Shown: positions 48,436 through 57,929, counted from the first letter of the stretch. The stretch is 64,000 nucleotides of DNA from Bacillus sp. F19 (GCA_023823795.1 CP085710.1:248001-312000), one strand, 5' to 3'. Notes: a model not told the origin generated them from the letters alone. Translations and numbers: made by a program.

Positions 48436-49143
48436 ATGCGACGTGATATACAACCGAATGAACGAGCATTCTCTTCCAAGGAAGCAGCAGAAGAAGTGGG
48501 GATTGCGACTCCCACTGTTCGTAAGTATGGCCAAATTTTAGAGCGGAATGGATATGAATTTTTGAAAGATGGCGAACGACGTATCTTTGTTCAATCAGAC
48601 ATCAGAGCGCTTATAGCGCTGCGCGATACGGACAAGCCCCTGGACGATACAGCTAAAGACCTTGTCCACCAACAAAAAGAAAGATTAGAAGAATCCGAGG
48701 TAACAGAGGTTACGATTCCCGATACATATGATCATTTACCAAGCGACCCCAATCAATTAAAAGAGGTCTTAGTGTATGTAGTCAATGAACTCGCAGCAGC
48801 ACGTGAAATGAATGTCCAGCTAAAAAACGATATGTCACACCTTAAAACAACGGTTGCCCGGCTTCAGCAAGATCATCATGTGATAAGTTCCAGCATTGGA
48901 AATTCAGCACATAAAACAAATGTTAAAATTGAAAAATTAACTCAGCAGCAAAATATTCATTACGAAACATTGCTGGAACAAGAAAAACAAAAAAGTGAAC
49001 TCTTACAAAAAGAAATTCAGAATATGAGGGACGAACAGAAAAAAGAATGGAGTTCACAAAATGACTTTAATAAACGGTTAGAAGAAGCGATACAAAAACC
49101 TCAAGAAAAATGGGAGTGGCTTTTCTCCATATTCCGAAAATAA
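48436..49143 (+). CDS. MerR-like HTH protein with coiled coil (DUF3967 type)
   Basis: A 235-residue protein: winged helix-turn-helix at about 10-55 (FSSKEAAEEVGIATPTVRKY, LKDGERRIFVQSDI), a long heptad-rich coiled coil at about 100-215, and the tail EKWEWLFSIFRK typical of the DUF3967 proteins found on Bacillus plasmids and mobile elements. The fold resembles RacA, suggesting DNA binding plus self-association, perhaps in plasmid maintenance. AAAAGGAGGT is 7 nt before ATG. The palindrome upstream suggests self-control. Confidence 0.78.
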   Translation: MRRDIQPNERAFSSKEAAEEVGIATPTVRKYGQILERNGYEFLKDGERRIFVQSDIRALIALRDTDKPLDDTAKDLVHQQKERLEESEVTEVTIPDTYDHLPSDPNQLKEVLVYVVNELAAAREMNVQLKNDMSHLKTTVARLQQDHHVISSSIGNSAHKTNVKIEKLTQQQNIHYETLLEQEKQKSELLQKEIQNMRDEQKKEWSSQNDFNKRLEEAIQKPQEKWEWLFSIFRK

Positions 49144-49228
49144 ACTTGAATAAAAATCATCGTGACCTATTTTATAGGCATAGATGAAAGACTAAGAGCA
49201 TTTTATCAATTAACAGGATTTGGTGCAT

Positions 49229-49278
49229 GCTTTGTAAGAGCGCGGAGATAACCATGTATCGCTGAGCTCTTACAAAGC
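49229..49278. other. Long stable hairpin with 13-bp perfect arms
   Basis: GCTTTGTAAGAGC (49229-49241) and GCTCTTACAAAGC (49266-49278) flank a 24-nt loop. No T tract follows, so it is not a standard terminator. Next to a plasmid-type gene it could be a relic of a plasmid origin, a transposon end or a structured RNA. The 300-bp gap around it shows no gene. Confidence 0.5.
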
Positions 49279-49391
49279 AAATGAAGGCTCATTTGAAATA
49301 CATTGTAGATATGTGTAGGCGATATGCATTTAAACAAAATACATAGCTTGAAGCAAGCAAAAAAGCATGTTTGCTATTGAGGCGGTTACTT

Positions 49392-49447
49392 CTTTCCAGA
49401 ACAAGATGGAGTTGTTCTAGAAAGGGGCGATCGGCTCTTTTTTTGTT
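49392..49447 (+). terminator. Imperfect hairpin and T tract before the decayed copy
   Basis: CTTTC-AGAACAA pairs with TTGTTCT-GAAAG; a T tract (49437-49444) follows only after 13 more bases. It could terminate the MerR/DUF3967-type transcript. Confidence 0.4.
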
Positions 49448-49449
49448 TC

Positions 49450-49590
49450 GTATCGCAGGGCGATATAACTTTCGAAAATGGCAATTGACATTGAAGCGCA
49501 TATAGCGTTACGCGATATGGACAAGTCGCTGGACGATACAGCTATCAACAAAAAAAAGATTAGAAGGAAGAGATCTTTTAACTTATGTTC
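49450..49590 (+). pseudogene. Decayed second copy of the MerR/DUF3967-type gene
   Basis: After the shared palindrome GTATCGCAGGGCGATA the sequence jumps to codons like those around residue 55 of the intact gene: IEAHIALRDMDKSLDDTA compares with IRALIALRDTDKPLDDTA. After a frame change QQKKRLEGRD resembles QQKERLEES. The HTH and the coiled coil are gone. Confidence 0.72.
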
Positions 49591-49723
49591 CAACTATTCT
49601 AATTTCACGATTCTTCAAATTTCATTAATTCCCGGGAAATATCTACAAAATCAGAGCAGTTATCGACAAAAGGGAGGTGGTGATGAAGTGGCCTTGCTAT
49701 GATCAATAAAAAATTCAAAATTA

Positions 49724-49760
49724 AAAACGAGTGAATCGTGATGATGATTCACTCGTTTTA
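49724..49760. terminator. Bidirectional terminator after lacI-type gene
   Basis: AAAACGAGTGAATC pairs perfectly with GATTCACTCGTTTT; T tracts occur on both strands. Confidence 0.88.
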
Positions 49761-49774
49761 TTAGGCTTTAGGCT

Positions 49775-50746
49775 CTACCAATTCTGTACCGAATCTCCTT
49801 CAATTAAGCTTACATTGATTCGTTCGTGTTCACGCTTTTCCATTTTGATTAAATTAAGAAGCAATTCTGATGCTAAAGCACCCCATTTATGCTTCGAATA
49901 GTTGATTGTTGCCAGTCTTGGGTGAATGTACTGAGAAACTTCAATATTATCAAAACCAATGATATGAACGTCTTCTCCTATACGCAAGTGCGTCCGGCTA
50001 AAATAGTCATACATGCCGATTGCCATTTCATCGTTTAAGCAAAATACACCGACTGGCTCTGAAAATTCCTGGTGAATCTTCTTAGCAGCAACCTCTCCTG
50101 ACGGTCTGTTGAAATCACCGTCAAGCTCAATATATTGGATATGTGAATACCGTTGTACTGCCTTTTGGACAGCCTCCAGTCGCTGCCGTGCATCAAACGA
50201 TATTTCGGGCCCTTTTAAGACATAAATCTTTTTATGACCTTTTTCAGCCAAATAATCAATTGCCAGGGTTGCACCGGCTTTGTTGTCGAGCAGTACTTGA
50301 GAAATATTCGGATGATCCATTCTCCGATCCATTACAACCAGCTTATGTCCGCGTTCTGCATGGCTCAGCAATTCTTCTGTTTTATACGTTGCATCCAAGA
50401 TAATGGCTCCATCAATCATACGTTCCGGCAAGAACCTGTGAGACTCTTTTCCGCTGCATACGATTAGTTCATAGCCATTCTTGCTTAATGTCTCCATCAT
50501 TCCCTGAAGAAGCTGGCCGTAAAATGCTCCGCTGTAATTCGTCAAATAGATTCCGATTATCTTGGTTTCTCTCTTTTTCAGCGAACGAGCAGCTGCGCTC
50601 GGGATATAATTTAATTCTTTCGCAATTGCATGAATCCGGTCAGATGTTTCCTTAGTAACTTTCGGACTGCCGTTTAAGGCATAGGAGACCGTGGATATGG
50701 AAACACCTGCTTTTTTCGCAATGTCCTTAATACTTACCAAAGCCAT
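49775..50746 (-). CDS. LacI-family repressor of the beta-1,2-glucan locus
   Basis: A 323-residue regulator. Helix-turn-helix at about 4-24 (IKDIAKKAGVSISTVSYALN) with hinge helix SAAARSLKK, followed by a periplasmic-binding-like effector domain (GIYLTNYSGAFYGQLLQGMM, GFDNIEVSQYIHP). ATG 50746 is preceded by GAGGTTGGAGAG. It lies just downstream of and in line with the phosphorylase gene. It likely binds GAAACGTTTC sites in the divergent control region and is induced by a beta-1,2-glucooligosaccharide; that is inference. Confidence 0.9.
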   Translation of the reverse strand: MALVSIKDIAKKAGVSISTVSYALNGSPKVTKETSDRIHAIAKELNYIPSAAARSLKKRETKIIGIYLTNYSGAFYGQLLQGMMETLSKNGYELIVCSGKESHRFLPERMIDGAIILDATYKTEELLSHAERGHKLVVMDRRMDHPNISQVLLDNKAGATLAIDYLAEKGHKKIYVLKGPEISFDARQRLEAVQKAVQRYSHIQYIELDGDFNRPSGEVAAKKIHQEFSEPVGVFCLNDEMAIGMYDYFSRTHLRIGEDVHIIGFDNIEVSQYIHPRLATINYSKHKWGALASELLLNLIKMEKREHERINVSLIEGDSVQNW

Positions 50747-50765
50747 TCTCTCCAACCTCTTTTTT

Positions 50766-50779
50766 TGTAAACGTTTTCC
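50766..50779. promoter_or_regulatory. cre/LacI-type operator upstream of the regul. gene
   Basis: TGTAAACGTTTTCC matches the catabolite-response/LacI-family core with central CG, 20-33 bp before the regulator start. Confidence 0.6.
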
Positions 50780-50796
50780 TATATTATACCTAATGA

Positions 50797-53700
50797 TTAT
50801 AAATAAATCTCTACGGTATTTTTCTTGTCATTCAACTCACCGATTAATTCTGAGCGGTTTACCACTAGACCTCCGTCACGGTAAAGATTGTGATAAGTTT
50901 TAGCTGCCTTTTCTTTTCCATTGATAATTAACCGCTTTTTATCATTTCCGCTGATATGATAAATGAATGTTACAGGCTTCTCATCCAACATATAATGAAA
51001 TTCTAAGCCTTGCATGCTTTCAGGCAGAACAGGGTCCAGGATGAGATTTTCTCCATTCACCCTTATTCCTAAACAGTTAGAGATCAGCTGATTCATATAG
51101 ATTCCGGGTCCTGACGAATAAATGCGCCATCCGCCTTTAACTTTTTCCTTGCCTGCTTTTAAATCATCGAAACGTTCCTGAGCTTCATAACGTGTTTTGA
51201 AATCACCGTCTGAGCTGCTGAAGTAGGCATTACTTTGACGTCTTTCTGCATTCGGAACAGCTTCTTGAATCATAACCGGGTTAATTTTTTCAAGACCGCT
51301 CCACACTTCTGATGTCTTTCCAAGCTTAGCCATTGCTTCTACAAACCGGATGTGTGCGTGAACATATTGCAATCCAATCTCACGCCCGAAATTAGATGCT
51401 TGTTCAGCACGTTTGAAGTGTGTGCTCACACCGCCTTTATAATGGGCAGGCTTATCCATTAATCTTACACCATCCGGGCAATAAAATTTATTCATAATGA
51501 TATGAAGGTGCTGTTCTGCTTGTTCAGGTGTTAAAAGCTCTGCAATCATACTTCTGGTCATCGGCAGTAATCGGTAGTTGATGCCTGTCGTTTTATCTGA
51601 TGGATGCAGCATGAATTGGGGATCGTCTGCATTTTCCATATACACAAATCCAGGAATGACATCGTTGCTCAGTATATATTCTTGAAAATCTGCCTTGATG
51701 CCATCAGCCAGCTTTCCTAATTCTGAGGCCCTTTTCTCATCGATCTGTTTTAACAATTGAGAGAATTGCGCCATTACTTGATAGGTTAACGCAACTGTCC
51801 ATGAACTCACCATGTACTTCTTAAGCTGCGGGTTCGCTGGCTGAAGTGTGTCATCCCAGTCTCCGTCGCCGTACGAAGATAAATGAGAATCATGCAAAAA
51901 GTTAGCTTTCATATAGTTAATCTGCTTTTGAATATGATCTAATAATGTGTATGTCTTATCAGTAAAATTAAATGAAGTGTCTGTATAAGGAATCTCTTCC
52001 GACAGGATTTCAAAATCATTTGTTGCTGAAAGATAATCTGTCACAGCTTTAAGCGGCCATACAATGATATCACCATGGGATTCTTCCTGCTGAATGGTGA
52101 AATATTGATCGAACATAAACCATTGCGGCCAGTTTCCTGTTTCTTCATACTGATGAGAGTATAACGTAAGCAAGATCTCTTTAACTGCATCATAATGCTG
52201 TGTGGACAGGAAATACTCTGTCGGTCCCTGACAAACATCACGAGTACCCCAAGCAGCTCCGCCGTATTGCTCTAATCCGTGCGGAACCGAATAATGAATG
52301 AGCATGTTGTGCGTATACCAGTGTGCTAATGCGTTCATCTTTTGCAGTTCTGCTGTTTCTTTTCCGAATTTAGATAGGTGGAAGCCTCGATTTGTTTGAC
52401 GTATAAATTCACGATAGCGTTCAATTTCTGTGTCTGCGTTTTTTTCATTAAAAGGAAATGAGCGGCCATCAATTAACCCTTGGACAGTCATAGTCCACTC
52501 ACTTGTGGGTGCCAAATCACAAACTACGAGTGATGCAGTTCCTGAATCAATCTTTTCGCCGAAGATTGTTTCATCGGTTACGTTCATTTCAGCACCAGCG
52601 ACTTTCATATGATAGCACAGGTTTTTATACGTGTTTGCACTGTCTGAAGAAGCGTCAGCATAGAACACCAAAACATCTCTTTTTATTTCCATCTTAAACG
52701 GAGCTTCATATTCCTGATTGTTCATGGATACTTGGTTCGTAATGACAAAACGATAGTTCTTCCCGCTCTGAGCCTTTAGTTGAAGCACTACTTCCGGTGA
52801 ATCAACCGTGGTGAAGTTTGTGATGGTGAACAAATCATTCTCTATTTTGTAGAACCAGCGTGTATAATTAAAGCCCATTTCAAACAGTGAAGGCATCGTC
52901 AACAGCTGAAGTTTTCCGTCCAGTTCAACATAAATGCGCTGACCTGAAGTCTTCATCACATTCAGTGCATTGCGTGCATTCGTCAGCATCTTATGAAACG
53001 AAGTGTTTCCGACAACGAGCTGTGAGTTGAAGATCCCGTACATATAAGATGTTGTTGAGACAGTATCTTCTTTTAGGTGAACGTTATTACCCGTTACAAG
53101 AATGTGACCATGTGGACGTTCTACCATTCTTTCTTTTTCTTTTAACACAATATGTTCATAGGTTGGCGTGAAGAAAGACAGCAGCTTGTCTCCTTCGTAT
53201 TCCTCTAGAATTCTTTCAGGAAACAGATTTTTTACTTCTTCTAAGCTAAGATCGGCTGTTTTTACCGTTCCTGTAAACTGCTTATTCCGTTTTACCTTTG
53301 AAAGTGTGATTGTTTCCTTACTTTGCAGAGACTGTACGTTTTTCCAGGCATCGAGTACCTCATCAATAAACTGGGCAGATGTTACCGCTTCCGGGTGATT
53401 TTCTTTAAAGCATCCGTAAAAGACAAACTGTTCAATGCCTTGCAGCTCAACTGCTTCTGATTGAAGGGCAATGTAAGCAAACTCGTATTGATACACGGAG
53501 TTTGGAAGGTTTTTTTGATAGAGTGCTTCAGGTACATCCGTCTCCTTAAAAGAACGTCCAAAGAATTGAAATCCGTCTGTAGCATATCCGATTGCTTTCG
53601 TTAATGAGCCTTGCTGTAAGTAAGGAAATTTATTTCCGTTAGGCTGATTCTGACGGGAACAAACAACATAGCCTAATGGTTTTTTATCAAATACTTGATG

Positions 53701-54138
53701 ATCAACATATTGCGCGGTGAACGCCTCGTTTGTCCGGACTGCCCCTCTATGAGCAAGGCCGACATCTTGTCCATAGATGAGGTCTGCTTTCACATTCGCA
53801 CCGTTTACCTCCACATTCCAAAACCAAATGCCATTTGGAGTTAACGTGAATACGACTTTATACGAAACGTCTTCAAAAGACCCCTCCCAAATGGCCTGGC
53901 TTTCATTATAAGAAACTGTACTGTTTGAACGCGTGCCTACTAAAGGTGTGACTTTCATACCCTCGGGCAGAAATAGACGCAAGTATAGATTGTTCAAAGC
54001 GCCATCAATTGGATTGCTCATCCACTGGTTAATCATCGTATCTTTATAAGAAACTTCGAAAATATCACCAGAATGTAAAAAAGTAAAACGATAGTCACCG
54101 TTTTTGATTTCAAATTTTCCCTTCGTCGCAGTTGTCAT
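50797..54138 (-). CDS. GH94 1,2-beta-oligoglucan phosphorylase (SOGP)
   Basis: A 1113-residue cytoplasmic enzyme. The size and gene context match Listeria innocua Lin1839, which phosphorolyses beta-1,2-glucooligosaccharides to glucose 1-phosphate. A long N-terminal beta-sandwich region (1-560) precedes an (alpha/alpha)6 barrel: HNMLIHYSVPHGLEQYGGAA, WPQWFMFDQYFT, and YGDGDWDDTLQPANP at about 757-771, where the last Asp of DWDD corresponds to the GH94 general acid. GGWRIYSSGPGIYMNQ lies near the C-terminus. ATG 54138 is 7 nt after GAGGGG. Co-transcribed with the GH3 gene 18 bp upstream. The beta-1,2 specificity is inferred. Confidence 0.88.
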   Translation of the reverse strand: MTTATKGKFEIKNGDYRFTFLHSGDIFEVSYKDTMINQWMSNPIDGALNNLYLRLFLPEGMKVTPLVGTRSNSTVSYNESQAIWEGSFEDVSYKVVFTLTPNGIWFWNVEVNGANVKADLIYGQDVGLAHRGAVRTNEAFTAQYVDHQVFDKKPLGYVVCSRQNQPNGNKFPYLQQGSLTKAIGYATDGFQFFGRSFKETDVPEALYQKNLPNSVYQYEFAYIALQSEAVELQGIEQFVFYGCFKENHPEAVTSAQFIDEVLDAWKNVQSLQSKETITLSKVKRNKQFTGTVKTADLSLEEVKNLFPERILEEYEGDKLLSFFTPTYEHIVLKEKERMVERPHGHILVTGNNVHLKEDTVSTTSYMYGIFNSQLVVGNTSFHKMLTNARNALNVMKTSGQRIYVELDGKLQLLTMPSLFEMGFNYTRWFYKIENDLFTITNFTTVDSPEVVLQLKAQSGKNYRFVITNQVSMNNQEYEAPFKMEIKRDVLVFYADASSDSANTYKNLCYHMKVAGAEMNVTDETIFGEKIDSGTASLVVCDLAPTSEWTMTVQGLIDGRSFPFNEKNADTEIERYREFIRQTNRGFHLSKFGKETAELQKMNALAHWYTHNMLIHYSVPHGLEQYGGAAWGTRDVCQGPTEYFLSTQHYDAVKEILLTLYSHQYEETGNWPQWFMFDQYFTIQQEESHGDIIVWPLKAVTDYLSATNDFEILSEEIPYTDTSFNFTDKTYTLLDHIQKQINYMKANFLHDSHLSSYGDGDWDDTLQPANPQLKKYMVSSWTVALTYQVMAQFSQLLKQIDEKRASELGKLADGIKADFQEYILSNDVIPGFVYMENADDPQFMLHPSDKTTGINYRLLPMTRSMIAELLTPEQAEQHLHIIMNKFYCPDGVRLMDKPAHYKGGVSTHFKRAEQASNFGREIGLQYVHAHIRFVEAMAKLGKTSEVWSGLEKINPVMIQEAVPNAERRQSNAYFSSSDGDFKTRYEAQERFDDLKAGKEKVKGGWRIYSSGPGIYMNQLISNCLGIRVNGENLILDPVLPESMQGLEFHYMLDEKPVTFIYHISGNDKKRLIINGKEKAAKTYHNLYRDGGLVVNRSELIGELNDKKNTVEIYL

Positions 54139-54156
54139 CAAATACCCCTCAATTCT

Positions 54157-56322
54157 CTATTTTGTAAGCTCAAAACAAGCGCTTTTAACATCATGGCTGC
54201 TGCCGCCGACAAAGACAGTAAATTCCCCTTCATCACTGGTAAAAGATAGATCCGCATGGTAATAGCGAAGCTGCTCTTCTATTAAAATAAATTCAACTGT
54301 TTTCGTTTCCTCTGGATCGAGCTTCACTTTTACAAATGCCTTTAATTCTTTTAACGGCCGAATGACTTCACCAACCATATCACGGATGTATAGCTGAACG
54401 ATTTCTTCTCCAGCCGTCTTGCCGGAATTGGTTACATCAACGGAAACTGTCAACGGGTGATCGGGCGATATTGTACATGATGATAGCTTTGGCTCACTGT
54501 ATTTATAATGTGTATAGCTTAAACCAAATCCAAATGGATATAATGGTTCATTTGGAATGTCCAAGTACTGAGAAACATAACGGATTTGCGCATCTGGTGC
54601 ATCTTTTGGACGGCCGGTATTGTAGTTATTGTAATAAACAGGAACTTGTCCTGCTGTAAATGGAAATGACATCGTCAATTTTCCGGATGGATTTCGCTCT
54701 CCAAAAAGAAGATCTGCAACCGCATTTCCGCCTTCTGTCCCAGGATACCAAGCCTCTAAAATGGCATTTGCCTGTCCTTCAATTCCAGACAGATCAAGAG
54801 GTCTTCCATTAAAAAGGACAATGACAACAGGTTTACCAAGCGCTTTTATTTTTGAAACGAGCTCTAATTGAACCTCTGGCAGACGAATGTCTGCGCGGCA
54901 TCCAGCTTCTCCGCTCATTTCAGAATCTTCTCCAAGTGCAAGAACGATGATATCCGCTGCTTTTGCTTTTGCGGCCGCTTTTTCAAAAAGTTCATCTGAG
55001 CTGGTTTCAATCCCGCAGCCTTTTTCAATCACTAGGTCTTCAGGGCTTAGTTTTGCAGAAAAGGCTTCATGCAGGGTTACAGCGTCATCCTTTGAACCTT
55101 GCCATGACCACGGTCCTAACAGATCTCCGTTTTCTGCAAAAGGTCCTATTAAGGCAATTTTCTTTTCATTATTTAAAGGCAAGATTCCATCATTCTTAAG
55201 CAATACGCAGGATTTAACGGCCAGCTCATATGCTGCTTCTCGATGTGTTCGAGAGAGCACCACTTCTTTTTCACGATGTACATCGGCCCCGCGATAGGGA
55301 TTTTCAAAAAGAGCCAGCTTTTCCTTTAGCTCTAAAATGCGGTATACCGCTTCATCAATTCTCTTTTCTTCTACTTTTCCTTCTTTTATTAACGCTGCTA
55401 AATGATGTGCATAGCATGATGTCATCATTTCAATATCGACACCAGCTTTGATTGCATTCTCCGCTGCATCTTTTTCATCTCGCGCAATGCCATGTGGAAT
55501 CTGTTCTTTTACGGCTCCCCAATCCGAAATTAAAACACCATTAAAGCCCATTTCTTCTCGAAGGAGGTTGCGCATCAACTTTTTGTTCCCAGTCGCAGGG
55601 ATTCCGTCCACTGTATTAAATGCGGTCATGACCATCTCACAGCCTTCGTCTAATGCCGCTTTATAGGCAGGAAGGTATGACTCCCGAAGCTGACGCTCTG
55701 ACATATCTACCGTATTATAATCACGTCCGCCTTCTGCCGCTCCGTAAGCTGCAAAATGTTTTACACAAGCGGCTACACGATCTGTGTCACCTGAAAGGTC
55801 ATTTCCTTGAAAGCCTCTTACAAAAGCTCTTGCAAATTCACTGTTTAAAAAAGGATCTTCTCCCGTACTCTCCATTACTCTTCCCCAACGAGGGTCGCGT
55901 ACGAGGTCGACCATAGGTGCAAAGGTGACATGAATCCCGCTGACGGATGCTTCTCTTGCTGCGATTTCAGCACTTTTTTCTGCAGCCTCTAAATCCCACG
56001 AACAGCCTATGGCTAAAGGAACGGGGAAAATGGTTTTGTAGCCATGAACAATATCTGCCATCATTAAGAGCGGAATACCAAGCCGGTTCTCTTTCATGTG
56101 AGCGTCCTGGATGTTTCGGACTTCCTTTGCGCCTGATGCGCCAAGTACAGATCCGCTGTTGATGACATCTTCCTTCTTTATTCCCAGCTCGAGCATAGGT
56201 CCAGTAATTTGTCCTTCAGTAGCAGCGCCTTCATAAAAAGGGGTAGCAAGCTGGATTAGCTGAGAGATTTTCTCATGAATCGTCATTTTTTCTATTAGAG
56301 ATGTAATTCGTATTTTGTCCAT
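54157..56322 (-). CDS. GH3 beta-glucosidase (Lin1840-like)
   Basis: A 721-residue retaining glycosidase without signal peptide. Domain 1 TIM barrel with the KHF motif (188-190) and nucleophile Asp267 in GVLISDWGA; domain 2 alpha/beta sandwich with candidate acid/base Glu472 in SGEAGCR; C-terminal fibronectin III-like domain (about 600-715, LYPFGFGLSYT). Its L. innocua counterpart Lin1840 cleaves sophorose and other beta-1,2-linked products. GGAGCGCGGGTGA precedes ATG. First gene of the leftward operon, 354 bp from the divergent binding-protein gene. Confidence 0.9.
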   Translation of the reverse strand: MDKIRITSLIEKMTIHEKISQLIQLATPFYEGAATEGQITGPMLELGIKKEDVINSGSVLGASGAKEVRNIQDAHMKENRLGIPLLMMADIVHGYKTIFPVPLAIGCSWDLEAAEKSAEIAAREASVSGIHVTFAPMVDLVRDPRWGRVMESTGEDPFLNSEFARAFVRGFQGNDLSGDTDRVAACVKHFAAYGAAEGGRDYNTVDMSERQLRESYLPAYKAALDEGCEMVMTAFNTVDGIPATGNKKLMRNLLREEMGFNGVLISDWGAVKEQIPHGIARDEKDAAENAIKAGVDIEMMTSCYAHHLAALIKEGKVEEKRIDEAVYRILELKEKLALFENPYRGADVHREKEVVLSRTHREAAYELAVKSCVLLKNDGILPLNNEKKIALIGPFAENGDLLGPWSWQGSKDDAVTLHEAFSAKLSPEDLVIEKGCGIETSSDELFEKAAAKAKAADIIVLALGEDSEMSGEAGCRADIRLPEVQLELVSKIKALGKPVVIVLFNGRPLDLSGIEGQANAILEAWYPGTEGGNAVADLLFGERNPSGKLTMSFPFTAGQVPVYYNNYNTGRPKDAPDAQIRYVSQYLDIPNEPLYPFGFGLSYTHYKYSEPKLSSCTISPDHPLTVSVDVTNSGKTAGEEIVQLYIRDMVGEVIRPLKELKAFVKVKLDPEETKTVEFILIEEQLRYYHADLSFTSDEGEFTVFVGGSSHDVKSACFELTK

Positions 56323-56369
56323 TCACCCGCGCTCCTTAAATTTTAGTATTTGAAAGTACAGATATCATC

Positions 56370-56424
56370 GAAACGTTTCTATTAAATTCAATGCGATTAT
56401 AAGCCTAACACTGACAGGTGTCAA
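56370..56424 (-). promoter_or_regulatory. Consensus promoter and operator of the GH3-GH94 operon
   Basis: On the minus strand TTGACA (56424-56419), 17 nt, TATAAT (56401-56396) is a perfect sigma-A promoter. The 10-bp palindrome GAAACGTTTC (56370-56379) lies about 17 bp downstream of the -10, where a LacI-type repressor would block transcription. Confidence 0.9.
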
Positions 56425-56516
56425 TTTTTCATTGGCATTAAAATTAAAAAGAAGAACTTGAAAAACCCTTTGTTAATAAAGAATTTTAGAAGTTTTTTCA
56501 TTTTTTCAATTTCATG

Positions 56517-56564
56517 TTGTAAACGATTACAGCTTGAATTATAATGTGTTTATCGAAACGTTTC
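56517..56564 (+). promoter_or_regulatory. Promoter, cre and operator of the transporter operon
   Basis: TTGTAA (56517-56522), 17 nt, TATAAT (56540-56545). The -35 box overlaps the cre-like TGTAAACGATTACA (56518-56531), and GAAACGTTTC (56555-56564), identical to the operator of the divergent operon, follows the -10 by 9 bp. This suits dual control by CcpA and the local LacI-type repressor. Confidence 0.88.
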
Positions 56565-56675
56565 AATGATAATTTGAATAAAGAGTCTACATTATCAAAA
56601 AAGGAAATGCTTACTTGTGTATTTATGACTCTAGTCTTAAATACAAATAGGAAGCAAATAAGAGGGGGAACAAAC

Positions 56676-57929
56676 ATGAAAAAGCATTGGTTTAAAAAGT
56701 CAGCAGTAAAATCAATGGTTGGAGCTTTATTGATTACTGGGGTACTCGCAGGCTGCTCTTCTGAGTCAAGTGAAGACGGAAAAACAACATTAACCGTTTG
56801 GGGAATGGGGGAAGAAGCAAAATCCCTTCCTAAAATCGCAGAAGAATTCGAAAAAGAAAATCCTGAAATCGATGTAAAGGTTCAGGCACTTCCTTGGGAT
56901 CAAGCACACGACAAACTGCTGACAGCTGTTGCATCTAAAAAAGGACCGGATGTTTTGCAAATGGGAACAACATGGATTCCTGAATTTGCATCAGCAGGAG
57001 CCTTAAAAGACTTAACTCCTCATGTGAAAGACTATCCGGAACTTGATCCGAAGCACTTCTTTGAAGGATCTGTTGAAACCACGAAATACGAAGATAAGAT
57101 GGTTGGTGTGCCTTGGTATGTAGACACCCGCCTACTTTACTACCGTACAGATTTACTTGAGGAAGCAGGCTATAAAGAAGCCCCTAAGACTTGGGAAGAG
57201 TTGAAAGATGCGGCGGACAAGCTTGCTGATCGCGGAGAAGGAAAATATGGAATTGCTATTGATGCAAAAGAGCAAAGTTTATCTTTTATGTTCGCCCGTC
57301 AAAACGGAGCTGAGCTGCTGGGAGCAGAAAACGATCCTAAATTCAACGAACCAAAATTTGCAGAAGCAGTAAATTATCTGAACAGTTTCTATGAGAGCGG
57401 AGCAGCGCCAAAAGATGATCTGGGTATCGACATCGTTCAAGGATTCCGCGGAGAAGGTATTCTGCCTATGTTTATCAGCGGTCCATGGATGATCAAATTG
57501 ATCAACGACCAAGCTCCTGAATTAGAAGGAAAATGGGCAACTGCTGTTCTTCCGGCAAAAGAAAACAATGTATCAGCACTTGGCGGATCTAATCTGTCTG
57601 TATTTGAGCACACAAAGAATGAAGAAGAAGCATTAAAATTTGCAGCTTACATGAGTAAACCTGAGACACAATTAAAGTGGATGGAAATGACGAACTCTCT
57701 TCCGGCAGCTCAAAAAGCCTGGGAAGATGAATCTCTTACTGGAAATAAGTACTACAAAGCATTCGGGGAACAAATGGAGAATTCTCAGCCAATGCCTGTT
57801 ATTAAGCAATGGGAAGAAATCGCCCAAACTTACTTGAAGAGCTTCGAGAAGATCTATCGCGGCGGTGCAGATGTTCAGAAAGAGCTGGATTCCTTCGACA
57901 AACAAGCAGAAGAAATCTTAAAAAAATAA
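56676..57929 (+). CDS. Sugar ABC transporter solute-binding lipoprotein (Lin1841-like)
   Basis: A 417-residue family-1 binding lipoprotein with lipobox LAGC (Cys27), then LTVWGMGEEAKSLPKIAEEF and onward, and typical late residues PAAQKAWEDE. In L. innocua the matching Lin1841 binds beta-1,2-glucooligosaccharides. Start ATG 56676 has GAGGGGG 7 nt upstream; earlier in-frame starts lie inside the promoter leader. Followed by a hairpin that may protect this part of the mRNA and raise its level over the permeases. Confidence 0.9.
   Translation: MKKHWFKKSAVKSMVGALLITGVLAGCSSESSEDGKTTLTVWGMGEEAKSLPKIAEEFEKENPEIDVKVQALPWDQAHDKLLTAVASKKGPDVLQMGTTWIPEFASAGALKDLTPHVKDYPELDPKHFFEGSVETTKYEDKMVGVPWYVDTRLLYYRTDLLEEAGYKEAPKTWEELKDAADKLADRGEGKYGIAIDAKEQSLSFMFARQNGAELLGAENDPKFNEPKFAEAVNYLNSFYESGAAPKDDLGIDIVQGFRGEGILPMFISGPWMIKLINDQAPELEGKWATAVLPAKENNVSALGGSNLSVFEHTKNEEEALKFAAYMSKPETQLKWMEMTNSLPAAQKAWEDESLTGNKYYKAFGEQMENSQPMPVIKQWEEIAQTYLKSFEKIYRGGADVQKELDSFDKQAEEILKK

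Noticed and set aside
49665-49715. Small type I toxin gene after GGGAGGTGGTGATG
   Set aside because: The leader looks like those of tiny Bacillus toxins, but the following frames are only a few codons and not hydrophobic.
54887-56162. Long plus-strand frames opposite the GH3 gene
   Set aside because: Antisense shadows created by codon bias of the GH3 gene, with no ribosome sites.
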